Positions 9,141-19,305 of a stretch of DNA of 64,000 bases are shown one piece after another. The stretch is from contig NZ_KI912107.1 of assembly GCF_000517085.1 (NCBI RefSeq), forward strand, positions 5,019,980 to 5,083,979, written 5' to 3'. The notes beneath the pieces are model-generated. The model searched no databases. It saw only the letters and a list, made by a program, of their open reading frames with translations, and was not told the DNA's origin. The position numbers and the translations under genes are program-made. Positions within the stretch are counted from its first letter, which is position 1. The number at the start of each line of letters is the position of its first letter. This DNA is from Saccharicrinis fermentans DSM 9555 = JCM 21142 (GTDB lineage: Bacteria; Bacteroidota; Bacteroidia; Bacteroidales; Marinilabiliaceae).

Positions 9141-11582
9141 ATGAAGTACGGATTTTTTGATGATAAAAATAAGGAATATGTGATCACCGATCCCCAAACA
9201 CCTTGGCCTTGGATTAATTATCTGGGATCAGAGGATTTCTTTTCCTTGATTTCTAATACGGCAGGAGGATATAGTTTCTATAAGGATGCCAAGTATAGGC
9301 GCTTAACGAGATATCGTTATAATAATGTGCCCATGGATAGTGGTGGACGATATTTCTATATAAAAGATGAGGATACCGTATGGTCGCCCGGATGGAAACC
9401 TTGTAAAACACCTTTGGATAAGTATGAGTGCAGGCACGGGATGAACTATACCAACATCATAGGAGAAAAGAATGGGGTATCGGCTTCATGTTTGTTCTTT
9501 GTTCCTCTTAATACCTGGGCTGAAGTGCAGAAAGTGACTTTGACAAACCATAGTGATGGGGTAAAAAAAATAAAACTCTTTTCTTTTATGGAGTGGGCTT
9601 TATGGAATGCGGCTACTGATATGGAGAACTTTCAGCGTAATTTGTCGACAGGGGAGGTTGAAATTGAAGGTTCAACTATTTACCATAAAACGGAATATAA
9701 GGAGCGAAGAAATCATTATGCCTATTATTCGGTAAATCATAAAATTGATGGATATGATACCGATAGAGAATCTTTTATGGGACTGTACAATGGTTTTGAA
9801 GAGCCGCAAGCTGTTGAGGATGGACAGGCAACTATGTCTGTAGCTCATGGGTGGTCGCCTATAGCTTCTCATTATCTGGAGGTTGAGTTGCAACCTGGAG
9901 CATCTAAAGATTTTGTTTTTATCTTAGGATATGTTGAAAATAAAGATCATGAAAAATGGGAGCGTAAAGGAGTGATCAATAAGACCAAGGCAATAGAAAC
10001 AATGGCAAAGTTCGATACTGCAGCTAAAGTGGATCAGGCCTTCGGAGAATTAAAAGCTTATTGGGATAGTTTGTTGACTGGCTTTGTGTTGAACTCGGGT
10101 GATGATAAGTTAGATCGTATGGTCAATATTTGGAATCAATACCAATGTATGATTACCTTTTGTTTTTCACGATCGGCTTCTTTCTTTGAGAGTGGGATAG
10201 GCCGTGGAATGGGTTTCCGGGATTCCAATCAGGATTTGATAGGTTTTGTTCATCAGGTACCCGAAAGAGCAAGGCAACGAATAATAGATATCGCTTCAAC
10301 ACAGTTCTTGGATGGGGCATGTTATCATCAGTATCAACCACTGACTAAGAGAGGTAATGATGATATAGGTGGTGGTTTTAATGATGACCCAATGTGGTTG
10401 ATTCTAGGGGTTACTGCTTATATTAAAGAAACGGGTGATTTTTCTATTCTCGAAGAACAGGTTCCTTTTGATAATGATATGCGGGTGGCCAAGCCATTGT
10501 TTAATCATCTTACGCTTTCTTTTGATCATGTGGTCAACCATTTGGGGCCACACGGCTTGCCTCTGATAGGAAGAGCCGACTGGAATGACTGCCTAAACTT
10601 GAACTGTTTTTCAACGGATCCTAATGAGTCTTACCAAACTACCGGAAATAAAACAGAGGGGTCAAAAGCCGAATCCTTAATGATTGCCGGTTTGTTTGTT
10701 GTTTACGGTCGTGATTATATTGAACTGTGCAAAGTACTGGGTAAAAATGAGGAAGCTGCTCGTGCACAGGTTCATGTGGATAATATGGTAGAAGCAATTA
10801 AACAGCATGGCTGGGATGGAGAATGGTTTTTGAGAGCCTACGATTTTTATGGTAACAAAGTGGGCAGTAATGAAAATGAAGAGGGAAAAATATTTGTGGA
10901 ATCCAATGGGTGGTGTACCATGGCCGAAATAGGTAAGGAGGAAGGAATGGTGAAGAAAGCATTGGATAGTGTGAAAGAGAAACTGGATACTCCCTATGGT
11001 ATCGTCTTAAATAATCCAGCTTTTTCTGAATATATTATAGAATATGGCGAAATATCGAGTTACCCACCTGGCTACAAAGAAAATGCAGGTATTTTTTGTC
11101 ATAATAACCCTTGGATCATGATTGGAGAAACAAAACTGGGAAGGGGAGATGAAGCTTGGGAATATTTTAGAAAGATTTGTCCTTCCTATCTTCAGGAGAT
11201 CAGTGATCTGCATAAAACAGAGCCCTATATGTATGCGCAGATGATTGCCGGTAAAGACGCTTATAAACCGGGAGAAGCAAAAAATTCGTGGTTATCAGGT
11301 ACGGCTGCGTGGAATTATTATACCATTACGCAATACATTCTGGGTATTCAGCCTCATTACGAAGGGTTAAAAATTGACCCTTGTATTCCTAAGAATTGGA
11401 AAGGTTATCAAGTGGAGCGGAAATTTAGAAATAGTGTATATAAAATTGAGGTTCGGAACCCTGATAAGGTGAGTAAGGGACTGAAGTCCATAACCGTGGA
11501 TGGAAAAGAAATTGAAGGAAACATAATACCCATTATGCCCGGGGGTGCACATCATGTTTTGGTTGTGCTGGGAAATGAATAG
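9141..11582 (+). CDS. GH94 cellobiose phosphorylase-like enzyme
   Basis: Cytosolic glycoside phosphorylase of family GH94, 813 residues, the usual length for cellobiose phosphorylase (about 810-820). The N-terminus [21 protein letters not shown] is characteristic. [13 protein letters not shown] carries the DWND motif (about residues 480-483) that contains the general-acid Asp. There is no signal peptide. The reaction would be cellobiose + phosphate to glucose-1-phosphate + glucose, saving one ATP equivalent. The adjacent symporter and the susCD-GH3 block support a beta-glucan pathway. Other GH94 activities (cellodextrin, laminaribiose or chitobiose phosphorylase) cannot be excluded, but the [10 protein letters not shown] wording is closest to cellobiose phosphorylase. 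Confidence 0.9.
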   Translation: MKYGFFDDKNKEYVITDPQTPWPWINYLGSEDFFSLISNTAGGYSFYKDAKYRRLTRYRYNNVPMDSGGRYFYIKDEDTVWSPGWKPCKTPLDKYECRHGMNYTNIIGEKNGVSASCLFFVPLNTWAEVQKVTLTNHSDGVKKIKLFSFMEWALWNAATDMENFQRNLSTGEVEIEGSTIYHKTEYKERRNHYAYYSVNHKIDGYDTDRESFMGLYNGFEEPQAVEDGQATMSVAHGWSPIASHYLEVELQPGASKDFVFILGYVENKDHEKWERKGVINKTKAIETMAKFDTAAKVDQAFGELKAYWDSLLTGFVLNSGDDKLDRMVNIWNQYQCMITFCFSRSASFFESGIGRGMGFRDSNQDLIGFVHQVPERARQRIIDIASTQFLDGACYHQYQPLTKRGNDDIGGGFNDDPMWLILGVTAYIKETGDFSILEEQVPFDNDMRVAKPLFNHLTLSFDHVVNHLGPHGLPLIGRADWNDCLNLNCFSTDPNESYQTTGNKTEGSKAESLMIAGLFVVYGRDYIELCKVLGKNEEAARAQVHVDNMVEAIKQHGWDGEWFLRAYDFYGNKVGSNENEEGKIFVESNGWCTMAEIGKEEGMVKKALDSVKEKLDTPYGIVLNNPAFSEYIIEYGEISSYPPGYKENAGIFCHNNPWIMIGETKLGRGDEAWEYFRKICPSYLQEISDLHKTEPYMYAQMIAGKDAYKPGEAKNSWLSGTAAWNYYTITQYILGIQPHYEGLKIDPCIPKNWKGYQVERKFRNSVYKIEVRNPDKVSKGLKSITVDGKEIEGNIIPIMPGGAHHVLVVLGNE

Positions 11583-11628
11583 TTAATTAAAAATGTAAGC
11601 CTATGTAAAAGTAAGTCTTAGAAAAAAG

Positions 11629-11662
11629 AACCCGGAAAATAAGTTGCAGCTTACTCCGGGTT
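11629..11662. terminator. hairpin between GH94 and susC
   Basis: AACCCGGA (11629-11636) pairs with TCCGGGTT (11655-11662), with an inner TAAG/CTTA pair. A U-run would follow only on the minus-strand transcript, since the + flank is ACAATATC. It may therefore be a leader or processing hairpin separating the two transcription units rather than a classic terminator. Confidence 0.45.
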
Positions 11663-11716
11663 ACAATATCAAAACCTTTAAATAACGGAATTGAATCACT
11701 TTAATGATGCAAATGT

Positions 11717-14700
11717 ATGAAAAAGTCTAATCAAAAAAAGCGTTGTGTATCGTATGCACATGCTAAAGGAATATCCAATACGCATTGGATAAAAACGGTC
11801 ATTTCTTTTCTCTTGGTATTGTTCGTATCAACAAGTTTGATGGCACAGACCAAAGAAATTACAGGATCTATTACCAACTTAGAAGGCGACCCATTGCCTG
11901 GTGTTAATATTGTTATCAAAGGAACCACCTCAGGTACAGTTACGTCTGTTGATGGCGACTTTAGCCTGATGGCAGCCCCAACAGACATTCTTGTTATTAG
12001 CTTTATTGGCTATACTAGTCAGGAGATAGCTGTGGGAGACCAAACAAGCATCGATGTTAAGTTAGCTGAAGAAACGCTGGATGTTGATGAAGTGGTGGTA
12101 GTTGGTTACGGTGTTCAGAAAAAAAGTTTAACTACAGCTTCTATTTCAAGTGTAAAAGGAGAGGACTTACAGTCTATTCCAGTGTCTCGTGCCGATCAGG
12201 CTATGCAAGGAAGAACTGCTGGTGTCTCTGTTTTGTCGACATCTGGATCCCCTGGCGCAGGTGCTAAAATCAGAATTCGGGGAGTAAATTCTAACGGAGA
12301 TTCTAATCCATTGTTTATTGTCGATGGAATGAAAGCAGGAGACATTAATAATATTGACCCTGGTGATATCGAATCCATGGAGGTACTAAAGGATGCTGCT
12401 TCTGCTGCTATTTATGGTACAGAGGGATCTAATGGTGTGATTATAATCACAACGAAAATGGGCAAGTTAGGAACTTCTAAGGTGAGCTATGATTTTCAGT
12501 ATGCAATGCAGAGCTCTCGAAGTAATACTGAATTGATGAATGCAGAGCAATATGCAACATGGATGGATGAGTCGGGAGCAGGATCTGTAACTCTTGATGG
12601 AACAGATACTGATTGGTTGGATGAACTTTTTGAAACAACTCCAATGCAGAAACATCACCTTAGTTTTTCTGGAGGAAATGAAAAAACTACTTATATGGTT
12701 TCTGGTTCTTATTTTACTCAAAATGGTATCGTTGGTGATGATAAAGCTAAATATGAAAGGTTTACTTCTAGAGTAAATTTAAAAAGTGAAGTAAAGGATT
12801 GGCTTGATGTGGGTACTAACTTTAGTTATTCTCACTCAAACCAAAAGTATATTGGAGAGGACGATGAATATGGTAGTGTTGTTAATGCTGCTTTATTAAT
12901 GGATCCATTAACACCTGTTACTTATACTGGCACTCCTAATAATGTACTATCTCTTCAAGATGATGGACATACAATTCTCCGGGATGAGAATGATAATTAT
13001 TTTGGGTTACCTGCCTATGTTACCGGAGAAATTGTAAATCCGCTAGCTTTACTAGAAACGTATCATAATAAAATTACAGAAGATAAATTTTTAGGTACTG
13101 CATTTGCTACGGTTAAACCTGCTAAAGGTTTAAGGATAACTTCTAGGGTTGGTATTGATTTAGCTTACGAAATAGATCATTCCTGGACTTCGGAGTATTA
13201 TTTTTCTAGTGAGCGCCAAAACTCTAGCACTGCTGTTGATGATGATGTATCTAAATGGTATACATGGTTGTGGGAGAATTTTGCCTCTTATGATTTTAAT
13301 ATAGACGAACATAATATATCTGTATTGGCGGGTTATTCTGCTGAAGAATATGTTGCTCCAGTGTACAATATGCACTCAGGTGAATTAATTGCAGAGGGTA
13401 ATCAGTATGCATATCAGGGTTATACAACATCTGATGAACTTGATGATGTGGATGGTTCTTATACTGAAGAAACTATGGTATCGATGTTTGGTCGTTTATC
13501 TTATGATTTTAAAGATCGTTATATGTTCGAAGCTTCAATCCGTCGTGATGCAGCTAGTGTATTCCCAGAAGATAACAGAGCAGCTGTTTTTCCAGCATTT
13601 TCACTTGGCTGGATTATGTCTGAAGAAGATTTTTTTAATGTCCCAGGAATAGATTATGCTAAGTTTAGAGCTAGTTGGGGCCAAAATGGTAGTAAAGCTA
13701 ATCTTCCGGGAAATGAAGATAAAGAGTTTTTTACATTTTCAGGAATTCAATATCCAGATGCAGATGACGTTTATCAATCAGGTGCCGAACTTGATAAGTT
13801 AATTAATAAAGATTTGCAATGGGAAAAAACCGAGCAAATTGATGTTGGTTTAGACTTACGTGCTATGGGGGGGAAAATCTCGTTAGGTGTAGATTATTAT
13901 AATAAGGTAACCAAAGATTTAATTCTAATAGCTCAAGGACCTTTTTCAGTAGGAAATGAGTATCCATATGAGAACGGAGGAGATGTAACTAATAAAGGTT
14001 TTGATTTTGAAGTAGGGTATCGTAATCATGATAATAACTTTAAGTATAGTATAAACTTTAATTTATCTACCCAAGATAATGAAGTTACAAAAGTGAAAGA
14101 TGGAGTACCTCGTAGTGGAGATAATCTTCGGGGGTATAATTTAACATGGTTTGAAGAAGATTATCCTGTCTGGTATTTTAAAGGTTATAAAACGGATGGT
14201 ATTGATGCCTCAACTGGTGAGCCTAATGTGGTTGATGTTGATGGAGATGGGGTAATAACTGCAGCTGATCAAACTTACATTGGCGATCCACATGCTGATT
14301 ATTTATATGGAGCTACATTTAATGCTCAATATAAAGGTTTTGATTTTAATCTCTTTTTACAAGGTTCGCAAGGAAATGATGTCTTTATGGGATGGTTTCG
14401 TTCTGATAGGGTTTTTTCAAACAAACCAGCTTTTATGTTTGAGGATCGTTGGACATCAACAAACACCGATGCCAGCATGCCTGCAGCAAATAATACAAGT
14501 GATTACATTTACCGAAGTGATTTAATGGTGGCTGATGGTTCGTATTTACGTGTTAAGCAAATTCAGTTAGGATATACTTTACCTAAAAATGTAATTGATA
14601 AAGTAGGTTTTAACACGGCAAGAGTATTTGTCTCCTTAGATGACTATTTTACTTTTACTGATTATGAAGGATTAGATCCTGAAGCAGGTAGTGCTACTGA

Positions 14701-14776
14701 TAACCGTCAAGGTGTTGATCGAGGAATTTATCCTATTGGAGGGAAAGTTCTATTTGGACTATCAGTTAATTTTTAA
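11717..14776 (+). CDS. SusC-like TonB-dependent outer-membrane glycan transporter
   Basis: Outer-membrane importer of 1019 residues that takes up oligosaccharides using TonB energy. After an N-terminal signal segment ending about LMAQ comes a carboxypeptidase-regulatory-like beta domain (about 47-120, EITGSITNLEGDPLPGVNI), the EVVVVGYG motif before the plug, the plug domain (IRGVNSNGDSNPLFIVDG), and a long beta-barrel ending in an aromatic residue (LFGLSVNF), as outer-membrane proteins do. It is directly followed by susD 18 bp later, the defining pair of a Bacteroidota polysaccharide utilisation locus. Neighbouring GH94 and GH3 genes suggest a beta-glucan or cello-oligosaccharide substrate, which is inference. 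Confidence 0.96.
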   Translation: MKKSNQKKRCVSYAHAKGISNTHWIKTVISFLLVLFVSTSLMAQTKEITGSITNLEGDPLPGVNIVIKGTTSGTVTSVDGDFSLMAAPTDILVISFIGYTSQEIAVGDQTSIDVKLAEETLDVDEVVVVGYGVQKKSLTTASISSVKGEDLQSIPVSRADQAMQGRTAGVSVLSTSGSPGAGAKIRIRGVNSNGDSNPLFIVDGMKAGDINNIDPGDIESMEVLKDAASAAIYGTEGSNGVIIITTKMGKLGTSKVSYDFQYAMQSSRSNTELMNAEQYATWMDESGAGSVTLDGTDTDWLDELFETTPMQKHHLSFSGGNEKTTYMVSGSYFTQNGIVGDDKAKYERFTSRVNLKSEVKDWLDVGTNFSYSHSNQKYIGEDDEYGSVVNAALLMDPLTPVTYTGTPNNVLSLQDDGHTILRDENDNYFGLPAYVTGEIVNPLALLETYHNKITEDKFLGTAFATVKPAKGLRITSRVGIDLAYEIDHSWTSEYYFSSERQNSSTAVDDDVSKWYTWLWENFASYDFNIDEHNISVLAGYSAEEYVAPVYNMHSGELIAEGNQYAYQGYTTSDELDDVDGSYTEETMVSMFGRLSYDFKDRYMFEASIRRDAASVFPEDNRAAVFPAFSLGWIMSEEDFFNVPGIDYAKFRASWGQNGSKANLPGNEDKEFFTFSGIQYPDADDVYQSGAELDKLINKDLQWEKTEQIDVGLDLRAMGGKISLGVDYYNKVTKDLILIAQGPFSVGNEYPYENGGDVTNKGFDFEVGYRNHDNNFKYSINFNLSTQDNEVTKVKDGVPRSGDNLRGYNLTWFEEDYPVWYFKGYKTDGIDASTGEPNVVDVDGDGVITAADQTYIGDPHADYLYGATFNAQYKGFDFNLFLQGSQGNDVFMGWFRSDRVFSNKPAFMFEDRWTSTNTDASMPAANNTSDYIYRSDLMVADGSYLRVKQIQLGYTLPKNVIDKVGFNTARVFVSLDDYFTFTDYEGLDPEAGSATDNRQGVDRGIYPIGGKVLFGLSVNF

Positions 14777-14794
14777 TCATAAAACTACAATAGA

Positions 14795-16330
14795 ATGAAA
14801 ATATCATTATTATATAAAATCCCAGCATTGCTATTTGTATTATTAATAGCGTCCTGTAACGAAGATGAGTTTTTAAGTGTAGATCCTATAGGAGTGTTAT
14901 CTAGTGATGTATACTTAAAAACCGATGAAGAAGTAAAGGCTGTAGTCGTAGGTATTTATGATGCAATGCAAGAGAATTTTTCAAGTGGGGCATGGACAAG
15001 TCTTTATTTTGTGAAAAATTTGCCAGCTGACGATTGTTTGGCAGGTTCTACTGAAGGTGATCAACCGGGTTATCAAAATATAGATGATTTTGAAATACAA
15101 TCAGATAATGACAAAATTGAAGGAGTGTGGAGTAATCTATATAAAGCGATTAGTACTGCTAATACAATTATTAATAAGGTAGATGGAGATACTGATTTGA
15201 AAGTAAAAATGATTGCAGAGGCCAAGGCTTTGAGAGCATATAATTATTTCGAATTGGTAACTTTATTTGGGGGAGTTCCTTTAATGATTGTTAATCCTAC
15301 TGATGAAGCTGAGTATCACTTACCTCGCTCGACAGCAGCTGCAGTATATGCGCAAATTGAAACGGATTTAATAGAAGCTATTGCTGATTTACCTATGAAA
15401 AGTGAGTACAGTTCTGGTGATCGATATAGAATGTCGAAAGGTGCAGCTCAGGCTTATTTAGGTAAAGTGTATTTGTATCAGAAAAAATATGCAGAGGCAG
15501 AAACACAATTTGCAAATGTAATTAGTAGTGGAGAGTATGATTTAGAACCAGATTTTGCTAATGTATGGAGTGTTAATGGAGAATTTGGTCCTGAGTCATT
15601 ATTTGAAATTTCTTATACAGCCCAAGAAGTTTATGACTGGGGAACATTTCCATGGGATGGAACTAATGAAAGTAATATTGAAGTTCAACTTCAGGGGCCT
15701 CGTTCGAGCCTTTTTGATATTAGTGAGTCATCACTTAATATGTTAAATGGTTGGGGGTTCAATATGCCATCTGCTGAAATAGGACAGGCGTTTATTGATG
15801 CTGGAGATACCATACGCATGGCCTCTACTGTTATGTCTGCGGCTGATTTTGAAGCTACAGGTGGAGTTATAGTTGATGATGAAGCGCATGATTATGAGGG
15901 GTATATGAGGGTTAAGTATGTAACTACTTCTTCTGAAACTAGCACATCAGGTATTGCTGAGCTTAATTATAGTACTAATTGGCGGTTGTTGCGTTATGCT
16001 GATGTATTGTTAATGGCCGCTGAAGCATATCATTTTAATAATAATGATGCACAAGCGTTAATTGAATTAAATAAGGTAAGAGATAGAGCTAATCTTGCTG
16101 AAGTAACTGTTACCGGAGATGCATTATTTAATGCGATTGTAAATGAGCGTCAACTTGAACTTGCCTTTGAAGGTTGTAGATATTGGGATTTAGTTCGTTG
16201 GGAATTAGCGTCAAGCGAAATGTCAAATATTGGTTATGTAACAGGTAAACATGAGTTATTTCCAATTCCTATAAATGAAATAATTGCAAATACATCAATT
16301 TCTCCTGAAGATCAGAATCCAGGATATTAA
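14795..16330 (+). CDS. SusD-like glycan-binding lipoprotein
   Basis: Surface glycan-binding lipoprotein of 511 residues and partner of the preceding SusC. Signal peptide MKISLLYKIPALLFVLLIAS ends in a lipobox before Cys21. SusD/RagB family features follow: an N-terminal region with DEEVKAVVVGIYDAM, tetratricopeptide-like helices (SKGAAQAYLGKVYLYQKKY), and the C-terminal INERQLELAFEG-type segment (here IVNERQLELAFEGCRYWDLV), which is strongly conserved. It forms a lid over the SusC barrel. Spacing to susC is 18 bp, and a hairpin terminator follows 19 bp after the stop, partly separating it from GH3. Confidence 0.96.
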   Translation: MKISLLYKIPALLFVLLIASCNEDEFLSVDPIGVLSSDVYLKTDEEVKAVVVGIYDAMQENFSSGAWTSLYFVKNLPADDCLAGSTEGDQPGYQNIDDFEIQSDNDKIEGVWSNLYKAISTANTIINKVDGDTDLKVKMIAEAKALRAYNYFELVTLFGGVPLMIVNPTDEAEYHLPRSTAAAVYAQIETDLIEAIADLPMKSEYSSGDRYRMSKGAAQAYLGKVYLYQKKYAEAETQFANVISSGEYDLEPDFANVWSVNGEFGPESLFEISYTAQEVYDWGTFPWDGTNESNIEVQLQGPRSSLFDISESSLNMLNGWGFNMPSAEIGQAFIDAGDTIRMASTVMSAADFEATGGVIVDDEAHDYEGYMRVKYVTTSSETSTSGIAELNYSTNWRLLRYADVLLMAAEAYHFNNNDAQALIELNKVRDRANLAEVTVTGDALFNAIVNERQLELAFEGCRYWDLVRWELASSEMSNIGYVTGKHELFPIPINEIIANTSISPEDQNPGY

Positions 16331-16348
16331 TATTTTTAATTCATGAGC

Positions 16349-16380
16349 AAAAGCTACCTATATGGGTGGCTTTTGTTTTA
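16349..16380 (+). terminator. terminator-like hairpin after susD
   Basis: AAAAGCTACC (16349-16358) pairs with GGTGGCTTTT (16365-16374) with one G-U pair, followed by TTTGTTTT-like sequence. It lies between susD and the GH3 start, so it may reduce transcription into the GH3 gene. Confidence 0.65.
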
Positions 16381-16394
16381 TAAATACATATAAT

Positions 16395-18671
16395 ATGAAA
16401 CAACGAGTATTGTTTTTTTTATTGATTCTGATATGCGCTGCCGCATGTAAGTCGCAGCCTAAAGATGAGTCAGAGGAGAGTGAGTTTGTTGAGTCATTAT
16501 TAAAAGAAATGACTTTGGAAGAGAAGGTAGGTCAGTTGAATCAGTTTACAAGTCGTTGGGAGATGACAGGGCCAACACCCGACTCGGAGAATGCCCAAAG
16601 GCTTTCTGAATTGTTAAAGAGCGGGATGGTAGGCTCTATGCTGAATGTAGTAGGCGCCGAAGCGACTCGTAATGCGCAAAAAATAGTGGTCGAGAATTCT
16701 AGGTTAGGAATTCCCTTGATATTTGGTTATGATGTAATCCATGGCCAGAAAACGATCTTTCCTATTCCATTGGCAGAAGCTGCTTCGTGGGATCCTGAAT
16801 TGGCCAGGTTATCAGCATCTATTGCGGCCAAAGAGGCAGCAGCCAATGGATTACATTGGACCTTTGCTCCCATGGTAGATGTGGGACGTGATGCGCGCTG
16901 GGGGCGCGTGATGGAAGGAGCCGGCGAAGATAGCTATCTGGGTGCAAAATTCGCCGAAGCAAGGGTGAAAGGCTTCCAGGGTGATAGCTTGAACAGTGTG
17001 CTCACTGTGGCTGCTTGTGCAAAGCATTTTGCTGCCTATGCTTTCTCGGAGTCTGGTCGGGATTATAATGCAGTGGACATTGGTGGAGAGTCTCTTCATA
17101 ATGTTGTGTTGCCACCGTTTAAGGCTGCGGTGGATGCCGGAGTGGCCACTTTTATGAATTCTTTTAATACCATTGATGGTTTACCTTCTACTGCAAACCC
17201 TTATTTGCAGCGTGAATTGTTAAAAGGTAAATGGGGTTTCGACGGTTTTGTGGTTTCTGATTGGAATAGTGTAGGGGAGATGATCGCACACGGTGCCGCG
17301 GCCAACCTAAAGGAATGCGCCGAAAAAGCCATCACCGCTGGTTGCGATATGGATATGGAGGGTTATGCCTATGTGGATTATCTGACAGAGCTGGTAAATA
17401 ATGGGGAGGTAGATGTTAAGCTGATCAATGATGCTGTGTTACGTATTCTTAGAGTGAAATACAGATTAGGTCTTTTTGAGGATCCGTATAAGTATTGTAG
17501 TGAAGAAAGGGAGAAAAACAATATTTATACAAAAGAGCATTTGGAGGCCTCTCGGCGTATAGCCAGAGAATCTATTGTTTTGTTGAAAAATGAGAAGAAG
17601 TTATTGCCCATTAGTAATAAGGTGAAATCAATAGCCGTAATAGGGCCGTTGGCTGATGATAAGGATACACCCCTGGGGAATTGGCGTGCCAGAGCAGAGA
17701 ATAACTCAGCGGTGTCTTTGCTGGAGGGAATTAAGAAGGCTGTTGCAGGAGATGTGGAAGTAAATTATACCAAAGGGTGTGATCTCGCAATAGGAGGAAG
17801 GAAATTTTCTACTTATTTGAAAGTGAATGAAAATGATCGCTCTGGATTTTCGGAAGCAGTTAGGTTTGCAGCCCAGTCTGATGTTGTGGTGATGGCTATC
17901 GGAGAGGACGCTTTCATGTCGGGTGAGGGTAGAAGTGTGACAGATCTGAAATTGAAAGGCCTGCAACAAGAACTCTTTGACCAGGTTTATAAGGTCAATA
18001 AAAACATAATCATTGTACTTATGAATGGTCGTCCCTTGGTGATGCCAGAAATGGTTGAAAAGGCACCTGCAATGATAGAAGCGTGGCACTTGGGATCTCA
18101 GGCAGGAAATGCCATTGCTGATATTTTGTTTGGTAAATATAACCCTTCGGGTAAATTGCCCATCAGTTTTCCTCGTAATGTAGGACAGGTTCCTATATAT
18201 TATAATCACAAAAATACGGGACGCCCCCTAGCCAAATATCCTGAAGATAATTTATGGTCTAATTATATGGATAGTCCTAATTCTCCTCAATTTCCCTTTG
18301 GCTATGGTTTGAGTTTTACTTCATTTGAATATGCGGATTTGATGATGGACTCCAGAGAGATTGCACAAGATGGTAAGTTAAAGGTGAAAGTTGTGGTGAC
18401 TAATACAGGAGCTGTGAAAGGTAAGGAAGTGGTACAACTGTATATAAGAGATGAGGTAGCTACCTACGCTCGTCCGGTAAAGGAACTAAAAGGTTTTCAG
18501 AAAATAGAGCTGGAGCCTGGAGAATCCAAGGTAGTTGAATTTGAACTTACAAAAAAGGAATTGGGTTATTTCTTTCCGGATGGCACCTATGTGGTTGAAC
18601 CGGGTAACTTTAAAGTTTTTGTAGGTGGTAATTCTGTTGATGTATTAGAAGGAGATTTTTCTATTGTTTAA
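16395..18671 (+). CDS. GH3 beta-glucosidase lipoprotein
   Basis: Exo-acting beta-glucosidase of family GH3, 758 residues from the start at 16395. That ATG is chosen because MKQRVLFFLLILICAAACKS is a lipoprotein signal peptide; the upstream in-frame ATG at 16362 lies in the terminator hairpin and would spoil it. The (beta/alpha)8 domain holds GFVVSDWN with the nucleophile Asp about residue 289, and the second domain has SGEGRSVTDL with the acid/base Glu about residue 511. A C-terminal fibronectin-III-like domain (about 660-758) completes the usual layout. It likely trims oligosaccharides delivered by the SusCD pair. Beta-glucosidase is most likely; beta-xylosidase is possible but less fitting next to GH94. 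Confidence 0.93.
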   Translation: MKQRVLFFLLILICAAACKSQPKDESEESEFVESLLKEMTLEEKVGQLNQFTSRWEMTGPTPDSENAQRLSELLKSGMVGSMLNVVGAEATRNAQKIVVENSRLGIPLIFGYDVIHGQKTIFPIPLAEAASWDPELARLSASIAAKEAAANGLHWTFAPMVDVGRDARWGRVMEGAGEDSYLGAKFAEARVKGFQGDSLNSVLTVAACAKHFAAYAFSESGRDYNAVDIGGESLHNVVLPPFKAAVDAGVATFMNSFNTIDGLPSTANPYLQRELLKGKWGFDGFVVSDWNSVGEMIAHGAAANLKECAEKAITAGCDMDMEGYAYVDYLTELVNNGEVDVKLINDAVLRILRVKYRLGLFEDPYKYCSEEREKNNIYTKEHLEASRRIARESIVLLKNEKKLLPISNKVKSIAVIGPLADDKDTPLGNWRARAENNSAVSLLEGIKKAVAGDVEVNYTKGCDLAIGGRKFSTYLKVNENDRSGFSEAVRFAAQSDVVVMAIGEDAFMSGEGRSVTDLKLKGLQQELFDQVYKVNKNIIIVLMNGRPLVMPEMVEKAPAMIEAWHLGSQAGNAIADILFGKYNPSGKLPISFPRNVGQVPIYYNHKNTGRPLAKYPEDNLWSNYMDSPNSPQFPFGYGLSFTSFEYADLMMDSREIAQDGKLKVKVVVTNTGAVKGKEVVQLYIRDEVATYARPVKELKGFQKIELEPGESKVVEFELTKKELGYFFPDGTYVVEPGNFKVFVGGNSVDVLEGDFSIV

Positions 18672-18721
18672 TAGTACATTAGAATTTCGATAGGCAATTT
18701 CCTTTTGGATTTGGGTGTAGT

Positions 18722-18797
18722 AAAAAAAAAGCCTGTAGCTTAGTAGCATGTTCCACCACCCCAGTGGTTCATGGAACTAAGCGTACAGGCTTTCTTT
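18722..18797. terminator. strong bidirectional terminator between GH3 and the nif operon
   Basis: A long hairpin: GCCTGTA-GCTTAGT pairs with ACTAAGC-G-TACAGGC (one bulge), with a further inner stem CCACCA/TGGTTCATGG-like. It is flanked by an A-run on the left and TTTCTTTT on the right, so it can end both the rightward GH3 transcript and the leftward nif transcript. Confidence 0.85.
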
Positions 18798-18915
18798 TAT
18801 AGAATCGATTTGTAAAACCGACTCGCTGCGTAACCTAAATCTTTTTTGCCAAATGTTAAGGTTACCTTCGTAATAGATGAGGTGGATATTAATATCTTAA
18901 TTTGGAATAGATTTT

Positions 18916-19293
18916 TTAAATGCTTATTGCAGATTTTAGTTGAGTGTCTACCCATGATTTAATATCTTGAAGCCATTTGCATAAATCTACGATGTGATGT
19001 ATTTGTAAGGTGGCGGTATTCTTTTTGTAATCGCATTGCTTTTTAAGGTGAATTGCTTTGATTTTGATTTTTTCCGGGATAAGACTATTCTTTATTAAAG
19101 TTGCTAATATATCTTTTCCTGTTTTATAGGGTTCTATCCCATTTTCATATAAGATAGCACTCATCAAAAATTCGGCTGACATACTGATGAGGTTATAGGT
19201 GATTAACGATGGTTGTTGGTTGGATCCAGATAAATCCATCGCATTTTGATAATATTCAGTACCTGTTTGGTAGAATCTTTGAGAATTTTCCAT
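18916..19293 (-). CDS. small uncharacterised helical protein at the end of the nif operon (HEPN-like?)
   Basis: A 125-residue protein, probably all-helical, with no signal peptide. Its start lies 12 bp after the nifV stop, so it looks like the last gene of the nif operon. The stretch YNLISMSAEFLMSAILYENG with following GIEPYKTGKDILATL resembles the first helices of HEPN domains (helix, then a K/H-D-I/L-xxL pattern). The RxxxxH ribonuclease motif of toxin HEPNs is absent; the only Arg is near the N-terminus. A nuclease role is therefore not supported; a binding or scaffolding role is more plausible. The HEPN similarity is a visual impression only. I do not recognise a known nif gene product of this kind. 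Confidence 0.6.
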   Translation of the reverse strand: MENSQRFYQTGTEYYQNAMDLSGSNQQPSLITYNLISMSAEFLMSAILYENGIEPYKTGKDILATLIKNSLIPEKIKIKAIHLKKQCDYKKNTATLQIHHIVDLCKWLQDIKSWVDTQLKSAISI

Positions 19294-19305
19294 GCATCTT
19301 CCGGG

